Assembly: GCA_017414645.1 (NCBI GenBank)
Contig: JAFQLL010000091.1
Span: 1-40,301 of the forward strand
Length of the DNA: 40,301 nt
Direction: 5' to 3'
From: Clostridia bacterium
GTDB taxonomy: Bacteria; Bacillota; Clostridia; UMGS1883
Shown: positions 24,974-31,952 of the stretch, piece by piece
Position numbering within the stretch: position 1 is the stretch's first letter
Layout: each line of letters opens with the position of its first letter
Made by a program: the position numbers and the translations under genes
The notes under the pieces: generated by a model
Told to the model about the DNA's origin: nothing
Seen by the model: only the letters and a program-made list of their open reading frames with translations
The model's database searches: none

Positions 24974-25002
24974 AACCCTGACATTGTATGTCGGGGTTTT
25001 TT
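24974..25002 (+). terminator. Second terminator in the gene-poor spacer
   Basis: An 11-bp stem AACCCTGACAT / ATGTCGGGGTT (one T-G pair, 24974-24984 and 24988-24998) with a T-run. What it terminates is unclear: readthrough from the small RNA or a further short transcript from about 24886-24973, where I see a GGGA-x6-TCCC hairpin (24922-24935) and no gene. Confidence 0.85.
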
Positions 25003-25006
25003 GTTG

Positions 25007-25035
25007 TTGACGGAAAAATTTACTGATGATATAAT
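25007..25035 (+). promoter_or_regulatory. Promoter of BNR-4 gene
   Basis: TTGACG (25007-25012), 17 bp, TATAAT (25030-25035) preceded by TGA (extended -10). Confidence 0.92.
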
Positions 25036-25075
25036 AATTACAGTTAGTTAAATACATGAAAGGACGGGATTTTGT

Positions 25076-26575
25076 ATGAACATTCTTGAAAAAGAGGGCG
25101 CTTGGTGTTGGTTTGCTGACCCAAGAGCAATTTCGCATAAAGGAAGAACCTTTATCGGCTGTATAGACGTGCATGGTAACATAAAGGCAATCATGCTTTA
25201 TGAGGGCAAAAAAACAGAGGTGCTTGTGCGTTCAAATTTCCAGCCTGACGACCACGACAATCCCACATTTTTAGTGCTCCCCGATGAGCGTATTATGATT
25301 ATTTATTCCCGTCACACAGACGAGGCGTGCTTCTATTATCGCATTTCAAAAAAGCCCTGCGATATTACTGACCTTGGCGAAGAAAAGGTTTTAAAAACTG
25401 ACCATAATACAACCTATCCTTCGCTCTTTATTATGGAAAACGACCCTGAGCATATTTATCTTTGCTACCGTGGTGTTAACTGGCATCCCACCTGTTCACG
25501 CCTTACAATGCCCGATGAAAACGATAATATTTCATTCGACGTTGAACCCTTCCAGATTGTTAAGAGCAACGTTCAGGGGGCAGGCTGTCGTCCTTACGCG
25601 AAGTATGTGTCTGACGGCAAGAGCAAAATCCACATGGTTTATTCCTCAACTCACCCTGATAATGTGTGCCCTGTGTGCATATATTATTCATGCCTTGACA
25701 CAACAGACTTCACCCTTTACGACATTGAAGGTAATGTTTTAAAGGATAAAGTCAACGAAGCTCCCTTTGTTGTTTCGGGCTTTGAAACAGACCCCGGCTT
25801 TGTTGTGGACTCTCATATTACATCAAAGCGTGGCTGGGTGTGGGACGTTATGATTGGCGAAAGAGGCGTGAGCGCTGCAATTGTTAACATTGCACAGGAT
25901 AAAATCACTCAGCATTATTACTATACATATTATAAAGATGGCAGATGGAAGAAAATTTTTGTGGGCAATGCACACAAGTTCCACCGCTCCAATACAGAAT
26001 TCTGCTATGGTGGCGGTATGAGCCTTGATAAGGACAACGAAGGCGTTTGCTATGTATCTATTCCCTTGGGTACAGCCTTTGAAATTGTAAAGTACACTGT
26101 TGATAATGAGGATCGTGTATCGAGAAAGGTTATCACAAAGTACAGCGAATTGAATAACATTCGTCCCTATAAAATAAAAGAAGGTCCCCTTGTGTGGATG
26201 AGTGGTGATTATTACTACTGGATCGTAAACTCGCGTTACCCTCAGGGCTTCCCCACAGGTGTGTACATTGACGGTGATGTGGGTGAAGAAATGTACACTG
26301 GCGGCATAAAGGTTATTTGCAACAGCGATAGTGAAGGTGTAGTTTATTCCGACAGTGATGTAACACTTCAGGTTGAAGGAACTACCGTTACCTTCTGCGG
26401 AAAAGTAAGCAGTAATCCGCTTTCCACATCTGACTGGAACAAAGAACACAACGCCACAACTGACGGCAGCAAAAAGCTTGTTCGCCCTGAAAATATGGAG
26501 TTTGAAATTGTTAAGACGGATGATGCTTTTGTCCTCTTAAGGGAAGGAAATGTTGATGTGTATGTATCCCGATAA
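25076..26575 (+). CDS. BNR-4 repeat beta-propeller protein, likely carbohydrate-active
   Basis: 499 residues, no signal peptide, so probably cytoplasmic. The opening GAWCWFADPRAISHKGRTFIG, then DDHDNPTFLVLPDERIMIIYSRH and TTYPSLFIM, are characteristic of the BNR-4 family (PF15892), seven-bladed propellers that include ulvan and other uronic-acid lyases and many uncharacterised proteins. Conserved His, Arg and Tyr residues (SRH, YSSTHPD, HITSKRGW) could form an active site. Without a signal peptide it may act on imported oligosaccharides, in line with the GH88 hydrolase 8 kb downstream. Substrate cannot be read. Start ATG behind AAAGGACGGG. Confidence 0.82.
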   Translation: MNILEKEGAWCWFADPRAISHKGRTFIGCIDVHGNIKAIMLYEGKKTEVLVRSNFQPDDHDNPTFLVLPDERIMIIYSRHTDEACFYYRISKKPCDITDLGEEKVLKTDHNTTYPSLFIMENDPEHIYLCYRGVNWHPTCSRLTMPDENDNISFDVEPFQIVKSNVQGAGCRPYAKYVSDGKSKIHMVYSSTHPDNVCPVCIYYSCLDTTDFTLYDIEGNVLKDKVNEAPFVVSGFETDPGFVVDSHITSKRGWVWDVMIGERGVSAAIVNIAQDKITQHYYYTYYKDGRWKKIFVGNAHKFHRSNTEFCYGGGMSLDKDNEGVCYVSIPLGTAFEIVKYTVDNEDRVSRKVITKYSELNNIRPYKIKEGPLVWMSGDYYYWIVNSRYPQGFPTGVYIDGDVGEEMYTGGIKVICNSDSEGVVYSDSDVTLQVEGTTVTFCGKVSSNPLSTSDWNKEHNATTDGSKKLVRPENMEFEIVKTDDAFVLLREGNVDVYVSR

Positions 26576-27122
26576 GGAAAGCATGAAAGAAATTGAAATA
26601 AGCCATGAGTATAAATTCAAGGGCAGAATTATTAATATGCGCCTTGACACAGTAAAAACTCCCGAGGGGAACATTGCATCCCGCGAGATTGTTGAGCACC
26701 CCGGGGGAGTTGGCATTGTTGCTCTTGACGAAAATAATAACGTGTACATGGAATGGCAATACCGTCGCCCATTTGACGACCTGGTTTACGAAATTCCTGC
26801 AGGCAAGCGCGACAGCGGGGAAGAACCCATTGTGTGTGCGAAACGTGAGCTGGAAGAGGAAATAGGCCTTTGTGCTAAAAACTGGGTCTACCTTGGCGTT
26901 AGCTATGCGTCTCCCGGCTTTTGCACAGAAGGGCTGCATTTATTCCTTGCAACCGATTTGTACCAGGGAACGCTCAATCGTGATCCCGATGAGGTTCTTA
27001 TAATTGAACAGGTGCCTCTCGAAACCCTGGTGGAAAAGGCAATGAGTGGCGAAATTAAGGACGGAAAAACCCTTATCGGTATTCTTAAAACAAACGAATA
27101 CCTGCGTCGCGAAAAAAAATAA
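26556..27122 (+). CDS. Nudix hydrolase, ADP-ribose pyrophosphatase type
   Basis: Perfect Nudix box G-x5-E-x7-REL-x-EE-x-G (GKRDSGE...RELEEEIGL). The upstream KFKGRIINMRLDTVKTPEG and 'VEHPGGVGIVAL', and the post-box segment YASPGFCTEGLHLFLA, are typical of NudF-like ADP-ribose pyrophosphatases, which split ADP-ribose to AMP and ribose-5-phosphate. In-frame ATGs occur at 26550, 26556, 26562 and 26583. I chose 26556 because GAAGGA at 26543-26548 gives 7-nt spacing; it overlaps the BNR-4 gene by 20 bp, so translation is probably coupled. The domain proper begins at 26583. Confidence 0.92.
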   Translation: MCMYPDKESMKEIEISHEYKFKGRIINMRLDTVKTPEGNIASREIVEHPGGVGIVALDENNNVYMEWQYRRPFDDLVYEIPAGKRDSGEEPIVCAKRELEEEIGLCAKNWVYLGVSYASPGFCTEGLHLFLATDLYQGTLNRDPDEVLIIEQVPLETLVEKAMSGEIKDGKTLIGILKTNEYLRREKK

Positions 27123-27143
27123 TTAGATTTCGTCAAAAAAATG

Positions 27144-27202
27144 TTGACAAGTCGCATGTAGTTATGTATAATAAATATGAAAATGATAATCGTTATCATT
27201 TT
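27144..27202 (+). promoter_or_regulatory. Reverse rubrerythrin promoter with Fur-type box
   Basis: TTGACA (27144-27149), 17 bp, TATAAT (27167-27172). At the start site lies an inverted repeat with 10-bp perfect arms (27180-27189, 27193-27202) whose core TGATAAT-C-GTTATCA matches the Fur 7-1-7 consensus at 14 of the 15 positions if the centre is free. Confidence 0.93.
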
Positions 27203-27245
27203 GAAGTGGATTTAAAAAATTTTAAATATAAAGGAGATTAAATTT

Positions 27246-27833
27246 ATGAAAAAGTATGTATGTCCCGTATGCGGTTATGTTCACGAAGGTAACGAGCCCC
27301 CGGAAAAGTGCCCTCTCTGTGGTGTTCCCGGCAGCCGTTTCACAGTAATGGAAGAAGGCGCAGCTCTTGCAGCTGAGCACGAATATGGTGTTTATGCAAA
27401 GACAGTAAAGAACAACCCCGATATTCCCGAAGAAGATAAGAAGTATATTTTTGAACAGCTTATGGCAAACTTCCAGGGCGAATGCAGCGAAGTAGGCATG
27501 TATCTTTGCATGGCTCGCATTGCTCACCGTGAAGGCTATCCCGAAGTAGGTCTCTACTGGGAAAAGGCAGCTTACGAAGAAGCTGAACATGCTGCAAAGT
27601 TTGCAGAGCTCCTCGGTGAAGATCTTGAACCCAACATGAAGGCTACAACAAAGGATAACCTCAAGTGGAGAGTTGACTGCGAATACGGCGCAACAAAGGG
27701 CAAGTTTGACCTTGCAGTTATGGCTAAGAAGTACGGCTTGGATGCTATTCATGACACTGTGCATGAAATGGCAAGAGACGAAGCTCGCCACGGCAGAGGT
27801 CTTGAAGGCTTACTTAAGAGATACTTTAAGTAA
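27246..27833 (+). CDS. Reverse rubrerythrin (rubredoxin domain first)
   Basis: A cytoplasmic diiron peroxidase/oxidase that reduces hydrogen peroxide and oxygen in anaerobes. 195 residues. The rubredoxin domain is N-terminal (C6-x-x-C9, C22-x-x-C25), the reverse of classical rubrerythrin, followed by a four-helix ferritin-like domain with ligands in [12 protein letters not shown], the [15 protein letters not shown] helix and DEARHGRG. This order matches reverse rubrerythrin of Clostridium acetobutylicum. It is followed by a free rubredoxin that could be its electron donor. Expression should rise when iron is scarce, from the Fur-type box; PerR would be the more usual regulator. Confidence 0.96.
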   Translation: MKKYVCPVCGYVHEGNEPPEKCPLCGVPGSRFTVMEEGAALAAEHEYGVYAKTVKNNPDIPEEDKKYIFEQLMANFQGECSEVGMYLCMARIAHREGYPEVGLYWEKAAYEEAEHAAKFAELLGEDLEPNMKATTKDNLKWRVDCEYGATKGKFDLAVMAKKYGLDAIHDTVHEMARDEARHGRGLEGLLKRYFK

Positions 27834-27887
27834 TGCAGAGTGCAGAACGCAGAATGCAGAGTTAAGGAATAAATTCCTGTGGAATTT
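27834..27887 (+). repeat. Dispersed intergenic element, copy B
   Basis: Degenerate TGCAGA/GCAGAA repeats (27834-27861), then TTAAGGAAT, then a hairpin AAATTCC-TGT-GGAATTT (27871-27887). It lies between reverse rubrerythrin and rubredoxin. Layout parallels 21085-21143. Confidence 0.55.
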
Positions 27888-27908
27888 GATTAAATGGAGG
27901 AATTGGTT

Positions 27909-28064
27909 ATGGCTAAATATGTATGCCCCTGTGGCTATGAATATGATCCCGCTGTTGGTGATCCCGATAACGGCATCGCGCCCGGTACAGCATGGGAAGA
28001 TGTACCAGAAGATTGGGTATGTCCTGTATGCGGACTTGATAAGGATGCATTTACAGAAGAATAA
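27909..28064 (+). CDS. Rubredoxin with an unusual CxC first knuckle
   Basis: 51 residues, start ATG behind TGGAGG. It has the full rubredoxin layout ([31 protein letters not shown] at 38-42), a one-iron electron carrier. The first metal-binding knuckle reads Y-V-C6-P-C8-G, one residue shorter than the standard C-x-x-C-G. All four Cys are present, so a metal site is still possible but with altered geometry. Probable electron donor to the reverse rubrerythrin encoded upstream. I checked the codons (tgc ccc tgt ggc); a sequencing deletion of a whole codon is unlikely. Confidence 0.93.
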   Translation: MAKYVCPCGYEYDPAVGDPDNGIAPGTAWEDVPEDWVCPVCGLDKDAFTEE

Positions 28065-28071
28065 GTAATAT

Positions 28072-28103
28072 AAGGACCGCTTGATAGCGGTCCTTGTTTT
28101 TTT
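28072..28103 (+). terminator. Terminator after rubredoxin
   Basis: A 9-bp stem AAGGACCGC / GCGGTCCTT with a TTGATA loop, then GTTTTTTT. Confidence 0.95.
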
Positions 28104-28122
28104 AAAATGATAATGATATAAT
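28094..28122 (+). promoter_or_regulatory. Promoter of APH-like gene
   Basis: TATAAT (28117-28122) with a TGA extension; weak -35 TTGTTT (28094-28099) at 17 bp, overlapping the preceding terminator. Confidence 0.7.
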
Positions 28123-28151
28123 GAAAGCAATAAAAAACAGGGAGCAAAGCT

Positions 28152-28934
28152 ATGGAAAGAAAAAAGGTTCAGATTGATATAAATGAATACCCCGAAAGCT
28201 TTCACGAGTTTTTAAAGGATGCTACCATCTACGACAGTAGCTGTTCAAAAGAGGCAAGGGTTATTTTTATTGATGAAGGTGATGGTTATTATCTTAAAAA
28301 GGCAGTAAAGGGCAGCTTGAAAACCGAGGCGGAGCTGACAGCTTATTTTCATAAAAAAGGTCTGGCAACCGAGGTTTTAGCCTACGAGTCGGCTGATTTT
28401 GACTATTTTTTAACAAGAAAGGTGCAGGGCGAGGATTGTGTGCATCATACATATCTTGAAAACCCGAAAAGGCTTTGCGAAACTACGGCAACACTTCTTC
28501 GTAAACTGCACGAGGAGGATTTTTCCGACTGTCCCGTTGACAGAATGAAAACCTATTTTGAAACTGTGGAAACTAACTATAGAAAAGAGGTTTTTGACAA
28601 CAGCCTATTTACACAAAAGTGGCAGATAGGAAACAGGGACGAAACAAAAGCATTTGCCGACAAAAACAGGCACCTTCTTAAAAGCGATGTGCTTTTACAT
28701 GGCGACTATTGCCTGCCTAATATAATGCTTAATAACTGGGAGTTTTCTGCCTTTATCGATTTAGGTAACGGTGGAATTGGCGACAGGCACATTGACCTTT
28801 TCTGGGGTATATGGACCGTGTATTTTAACTTTAAAACCAATAAGTACGACGATTATTTTATGGATGCTTACGGCAGGGATAAAATAGACGAAGAAAAGCT
28901 TCGTTTAATTGCCGCCATGGAAGCCTTCGGCTAA
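28152..28934 (+). CDS. Aminoglycoside phosphotransferase (APH)-family kinase
   Basis: 260 residues with the protein-kinase-like APH fold. Catalytic loop H183-G-D185-YCLPN190 and the metal-binding D203 in FIDLG are intact; upstream 'YYLKK' supplies the ATP lysine and TEAELTAYF the Glu partner. The segment GGIGDRHIDLFWGIWTV resembles APH(3') enzymes, which phosphorylate kanamycin/neomycin-type drugs. Many chromosomal relatives act on sugars, choline or unknown small molecules, so resistance is possible but not demonstrated. Own promoter; no mobile element beside it. Confidence 0.88.
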   Translation: MERKKVQIDINEYPESFHEFLKDATIYDSSCSKEARVIFIDEGDGYYLKKAVKGSLKTEAELTAYFHKKGLATEVLAYESADFDYFLTRKVQGEDCVHHTYLENPKRLCETTATLLRKLHEEDFSDCPVDRMKTYFETVETNYRKEVFDNSLFTQKWQIGNRDETKAFADKNRHLLKSDVLLHGDYCLPNIMLNNWEFSAFIDLGNGGIGDRHIDLFWGIWTVYFNFKTNKYDDYFMDAYGRDKIDEEKLRLIAAMEAFG

Positions 28935-28989
28935 GACTGTATAAAGGGAAAAAACAATTTGTTTAATCGGAGTGCATTTATTCTCCCTA

Positions 28990-29018
28990 TTGAATTTGTA
29001 AAAAAATAATGTTATAAT
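28990..29018 (+). promoter_or_regulatory. Promoter of leader-like small gene
   Basis: TTGAAT (28990-28995), 17 bp, TATAAT (29013-29018), followed by AAAAGGAGG (29025-29033). Confidence 0.9.
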
Positions 29019-29041
29019 CAAGAAAAAAGGAGGAATGAAAA

Positions 29042-29263
29042 ATGGATATTAAGGCAAAAGTAGAAGAAATTGTAAAGAAGATTATGGCAGACAAGGACAT
29101 TCTTGCAAAGTTCCAGAAGGACCCTGTAAGCGTGGTTGAAGAGCTTGTGGGCATTGACCTTCCCAACGACCAGCTCGAGCCTGTAGTTGAGGCTGTAAAG
29201 GCTAAAATCACTGCAGACAAAATTGGCGATGTATTGGGTGGCTTAGGCAATCTTTTTAAGTAA
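29042..29263 (+). CDS. 73-residue Nif11/NHLP-leader-like small protein
   Basis: Helical, acidic/basic protein without Cys. Its central D-x3-L-x2-F-x2-DP-x3-V-x-E-x2-G-I-x-LP pattern (ADKDILAKFQKDPVSVVEEL then GIDLP) resembles leader peptides of the nitrile-hydratase-like/Nif11 precursor class. The end is glycine-rich (GDVLGGLGNLFK) with a GG that could be a cleavage site, but only five to seven residues would follow. No RiPP-modifying enzyme or exporter is adjacent. Similar free-standing small proteins seem common in Clostridia and may have another role. Strong promoter, SD and terminator suggest high expression. Confidence 0.82.
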   Translation: MDIKAKVEEIVKKIMADKDILAKFQKDPVSVVEELVGIDLPNDQLEPVVEAVKAKITADKIGDVLGGLGNLFK

Positions 29264-29273
29264 TTAAGTCTAT

Positions 29274-29304
29274 AAAAGGCGGTTGGTTTTCCAACCGCCT
29301 TTTT
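29274..29304 (+). terminator. Terminator after small protein gene
   Basis: A perfect 13-bp stem AAAAGGCGGTTGG / CCAACCGCCTTTT with a TTTT loop. Confidence 0.96.
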
Positions 29305-29368
29305 GTGTACGTTTTTTAGTACAGAAAGGGAGGTATAATCAAAGAAAAAAAGGAAAGGAATAAAAATT

Positions 29369-31081
29369 ATGCGGGATATTGAAAATGTTATATGCGCTGT
29401 TGTAGAGAGCGAGCAAATGAGACAACACCTTATAGGTAAGCTGGAATCAATATCGGAATACGATATTATAGACCTTGTTATGAATGCAACATGCAGTATG
29501 GAAAAGAAAAACGAGCTTTTCGGCTTACTTAAAGCTAAAAGTGACATTTACGCTGAGTACGCAGAACGTACAGAAAAAAGCCTGAGAGATTTTTACAGTG
29601 GACTTGATGAGGTGGTAACTATTTCCGGATATAAAATGTCAGGAGGTAAAAATGTTAAAGCTGTAACCGTAGAAGGGTTTGAAACGGCAATCGGAGCAAA
29701 AAGATACATTATGGAAAATTTCAATGACAGAAACGATATGTATTTTGAGGTTTGCGTAGAAAAAGCAGAAGGTAAAGAGAAGCATTACATTTTAAATTGT
29801 AATGGTGATTTGTGGTATGAAGCTGATGTGAATTCGTTTTTGCGTAAGTCTATATGCACTTTTGAAGAAGATGAAGCTAAGATCGACATTCCCTTTGAGG
29901 CAGGAGATATTGTAAAAATAGATATGAGCCCCTTCAGAGAACCTTTCTATGGGGTTATTGTTGAAAAGGATGACTCATGGGTACGATATGCTTATTTTAG
30001 AGGTACTGTAATGATGAATTCTCTTAGGCCAATCGCACAATACAGGCTTGAAAAGGTTGAAGTGGCTTCCCTTAACAAGGATGATATATTACTGTTCTTA
30101 AGCAGTATAGCTTCTTCGGATATGTATATCCTTCAGAAATTTATAAAAGCAGCAAATATACTGAACGGATTGACAGTTGATGCATTATTTGACCTGTTCG
30201 GTGATAAACAAAAAGAAATTTCAAAAGAGTGGGCAGAAAGGGTTAAATGGTTAAAGCTGAAAAGGTTTGATTATTTAAAATTTATCGACTCGAAGACTAT
30301 CCGTACCCATCTTGAAGAAACAGACTATGAATTGAGCGAAAGAGAGACAGCTTTAGTTATATACGAAAGCTTTTTGCCACTTAAAGAAAAGCACGAAGCA
30401 TATAATGAGCTTATACAAAACAGCCTCGATGAAAATGTAAGGACAATATTGAAAAAACGGGTAGAGCTTGAAAAAATTCTTCTGGATATTTTCTTCCAGA
30501 AGGATGATGCGGTTTATGTTTATCGCTACATTGATGAACCACCCTATGAAACAGGTGAAGAGGTTTTTAAAAGCTACACTAAGTGCGTGGAGGATGCCTT
30601 CAAATGGCGGGAAGATGCAAAATATGTGCGAATTGAAAAGAAATGGATTGTTGATGATGAGGATAGCTCTAAAGAAGCAGGCGTGCTCTTAAATAAAAAG
30701 GGCGAGGTTATAAATGTTTCGGCACGTGGCATTCTGAGCGATGAACTGTGCGAAAAATACTGGAGCATAATTGATTTGTGGCAGGAGCCTGTATGTATTC
30801 CTTTGCCCTTTAAACGAGGGGATATTCTGCAGACAATAGGAAATGGTGCTTTTGTTTATGAACCCGATTGGGATAAAGGCTACGTTAGTGGCTATATGCA
30901 AAACGATTCTGAAGACGAGGCTGCTATTGTAGGGGTATACAGCATATCGAACTGGCTTACTGCCGAATACTATACAGGGGAATTGAAAGGGAAAAACAAA
31001 AAGCTTAAGGATATAAGCGCTTACTTAAAGGGCGAAATGAATCTGGTTGATTTCATTGAAAACTGCAGACAGATGAAATAA
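29369..31081 (+). CDS. 570-residue protein of unknown function
   Basis: I recognise no family. No signal peptide or membrane helix, so cytoplasmic. The first 75 residues are helical (RQHLIGKLESISEYDIIDLV). The middle carries a beta-rich part with a 'PFEAGDIVKIDMSPFREPFYGVIVEKDD' theme (about 170-230), and a similar 'PLPFKRGDILQTIGNGAFVYEPDWDKGYVSGYM' theme recurs near 480-510, suggesting an internal duplication of a small beta-barrel module. Charged helical linker between. TATAAT at 29334-29339 without a good -35 and AGGAAAGGA before the ATG. Lies at the left of an accessory-looking block. Length and clean flanking terminators support a real gene. Confidence 0.85.
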   Translation: MRDIENVICAVVESEQMRQHLIGKLESISEYDIIDLVMNATCSMEKKNELFGLLKAKSDIYAEYAERTEKSLRDFYSGLDEVVTISGYKMSGGKNVKAVTVEGFETAIGAKRYIMENFNDRNDMYFEVCVEKAEGKEKHYILNCNGDLWYEADVNSFLRKSICTFEEDEAKIDIPFEAGDIVKIDMSPFREPFYGVIVEKDDSWVRYAYFRGTVMMNSLRPIAQYRLEKVEVASLNKDDILLFLSSIASSDMYILQKFIKAANILNGLTVDALFDLFGDKQKEISKEWAERVKWLKLKRFDYLKFIDSKTIRTHLEETDYELSERETALVIYESFLPLKEKHEAYNELIQNSLDENVRTILKKRVELEKILLDIFFQKDDAVYVYRYIDEPPYETGEEVFKSYTKCVEDAFKWREDAKYVRIEKKWIVDDEDSSKEAGVLLNKKGEVINVSARGILSDELCEKYWSIIDLWQEPVCIPLPFKRGDILQTIGNGAFVYEPDWDKGYVSGYMQNDSEDEAAIVGVYSISNWLTAEYYTGELKGKNKKLKDISAYLKGEMNLVDFIENCRQMK

Positions 31082-31084
31082 ACA

Positions 31085-31118
31085 AAAAACAGTTGCAATT
31101 TTAATTGCAACTGTTTTT
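31085..31118. terminator. Bidirectional terminator
   Basis: An A-rich/T-rich flanked stem CAGTTGCAA / TTGCAACTG (31090-31098, 31105-31113) between convergent genes. Confidence 0.93.
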
Positions 31119-31123
31119 GTTTG

Positions 31124-31297
31124 TCAGCCTATCTGGCGTTTGCCAAACCAGTCGATGCTTTTAGCACCAAGCATTTTTGCCTGAGCTTCAATCATGCGTG
31201 TGGCTTCTTCAAGAGAATTTGCCTTGATGATATCTGTCTTCATGCCGTAGTTCCATGAAATGCCTGCAGGCTTCCACTTCATTTCGTATGTGTTCAT
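31124..31297 (-). CDS. 57-residue protein of unknown function
   Basis: Start is the ATG at 31295-31297, behind a perfect AGGAGGTGAG; the longer reading frame upstream lacks a ribosome site and overlaps the operator. The product is basic, with WKPAGISWNYG, a helix rich in Ala/Glu (NSLEEATRMIEAQAKML) and the ending SIDWFGKRQIG. No family recognised. The helix-with-strands pattern recalls small dsRNA-binding- or ferredoxin-like folds but this is a guess. It carries the TGTGC-type operator in its promoter region, the same site as upstream of the WYL regulator, so it is probably part of that regulon. Confidence 0.78.
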   Translation of the reverse strand: MNTYEMKWKPAGISWNYGMKTDIIKANSLEEATRMIEAQAKMLGAKSIDWFGKRQIG

Positions 31298-31331
31298 AAT
31301 CTCACCTCCTGAAAAAATTGTATCAGAAGTA

Positions 31332-31351
31332 CTGTGCAAAAAAACGTACAG
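31332..31351. promoter_or_regulatory. WYL-type operator candidate, copy 1
   Basis: An inverted repeat CTGTGC-A7C-GTACAG (6-8-6, one asymmetric pair). Same half-sites and A-tract as 33225-33246. It sits 35 bp upstream of the 57-residue gene start, about where its -35 should be; a TACAAT -10 lies at about 31318-31323 on the minus strand. Confidence 0.75.
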
Positions 31352-31353
31352 AA

Positions 31354-31926
31354 TTATTCGAGCTCAAATTCTTCTGTTACGATGTATTCCCAATCAGAAT
31401 TTTTGCCCGGTTTTGACCATTTTACTTTACGAATGTGTGTAACTCCGGCTGCCTTGTAACGAGCCCATTTTTTTGTGATATTAAAAAAGTCATCTTCGCC
31501 ATCGGGCATACATCTTGAAACCTTATTCTGAGAAAACATTTTATCCTCGTCCTTTGTTATGATACAGGCAAAAAGCTTATCGGATATGTGCCCTTTTAAG
31601 AAGCTGAAGCATTCTTCGTAATTAAAATCTGCAGATAAAATGTAATCATCGCGGTATTTTTCTATTGAGTTGTTGAAAATTGTTCTTGGGATAACGTGCT
31701 CGTGGCGAAGGTCTTTGGCATTCTTGTTTTTATCATACTGCGCCAAGGCGGCCTCGCTCCAATATGGACAACCGAAATATTTTGCAGAATTGCCGTTGTC
31801 ATCTCTTGCAGTTAACGCCCAGGAAAATACCAGTCTGAGGCATTCGTGCAAGGTGGTCTTGCTGAAATTTTCAATTCTGCACAGCGAAATGAGATCTTCA
31901 ATTATTTTGTCTTTAAATTCAGCCAT
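31354..31926 (-). CDS. Uncharacterised protein with HNH-like HEHxxPR motif
   Basis: 190 residues, no signal peptide. The one informative motif is LRHEHVIPRTIF (H75, H77, P80, R81), which resembles the first strand of His-Me/HNH nucleases (compare the EHxxP of DUF1524-type domains). A preceding CPYWSEAAL and a downstream conserved-looking NITKKWARY are unassigned, and a second metal-binding His or Asn is not obvious. It might be a divergent nuclease or a non-catalytic relative. It follows the WYL regulator gene by 26 bp and is likely co-transcribed with it, which is a common arrangement for phage-defence or toxin loci. Function unproven. Confidence 0.75.
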   Translation of the reverse strand: MAEFKDKIIEDLISLCRIENFSKTTLHECLRLVFSWALTARDDNGNSAKYFGCPYWSEAALAQYDKNKNAKDLRHEHVIPRTIFNNSIEKYRDDYILSADFNYEECFSFLKGHISDKLFACIITKDEDKMFSQNKVSRCMPDGEDDFFNITKKWARYKAAGVTHIRKVKWSKPGKNSDWEYIVTEEFELE

Positions 31927-31952
31927 AGGTTATGCCTGCCTTTCTTTTTTAT

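Noticed and set aside
24745..24975. Open frame of 76 codons on the plus strand in the gene-free stretch
   Set aside because: It runs across a good promoter and through a rho-independent terminator, has no ribosome site and an implausible composition; the small-RNA reading explains the region better.
24845..25174. 109-codon open frame on the minus strand
   Set aside because: It begins inside the BNR-4 gene and reads through two terminators and a promoter.
25076..26575. Sialidase
   Set aside because: The Asp-box S-x-D-x-G-x-T-W repeats of sialidases are absent; the opening and the DDHDNP block fit the BNR-4 family better.
28152..28934. Call as a proven aminoglycoside-resistance gene
   Set aside because: The catalytic residues are present, but chromosomal APH-like kinases often have other substrates and no mobile element or resistance context is visible.
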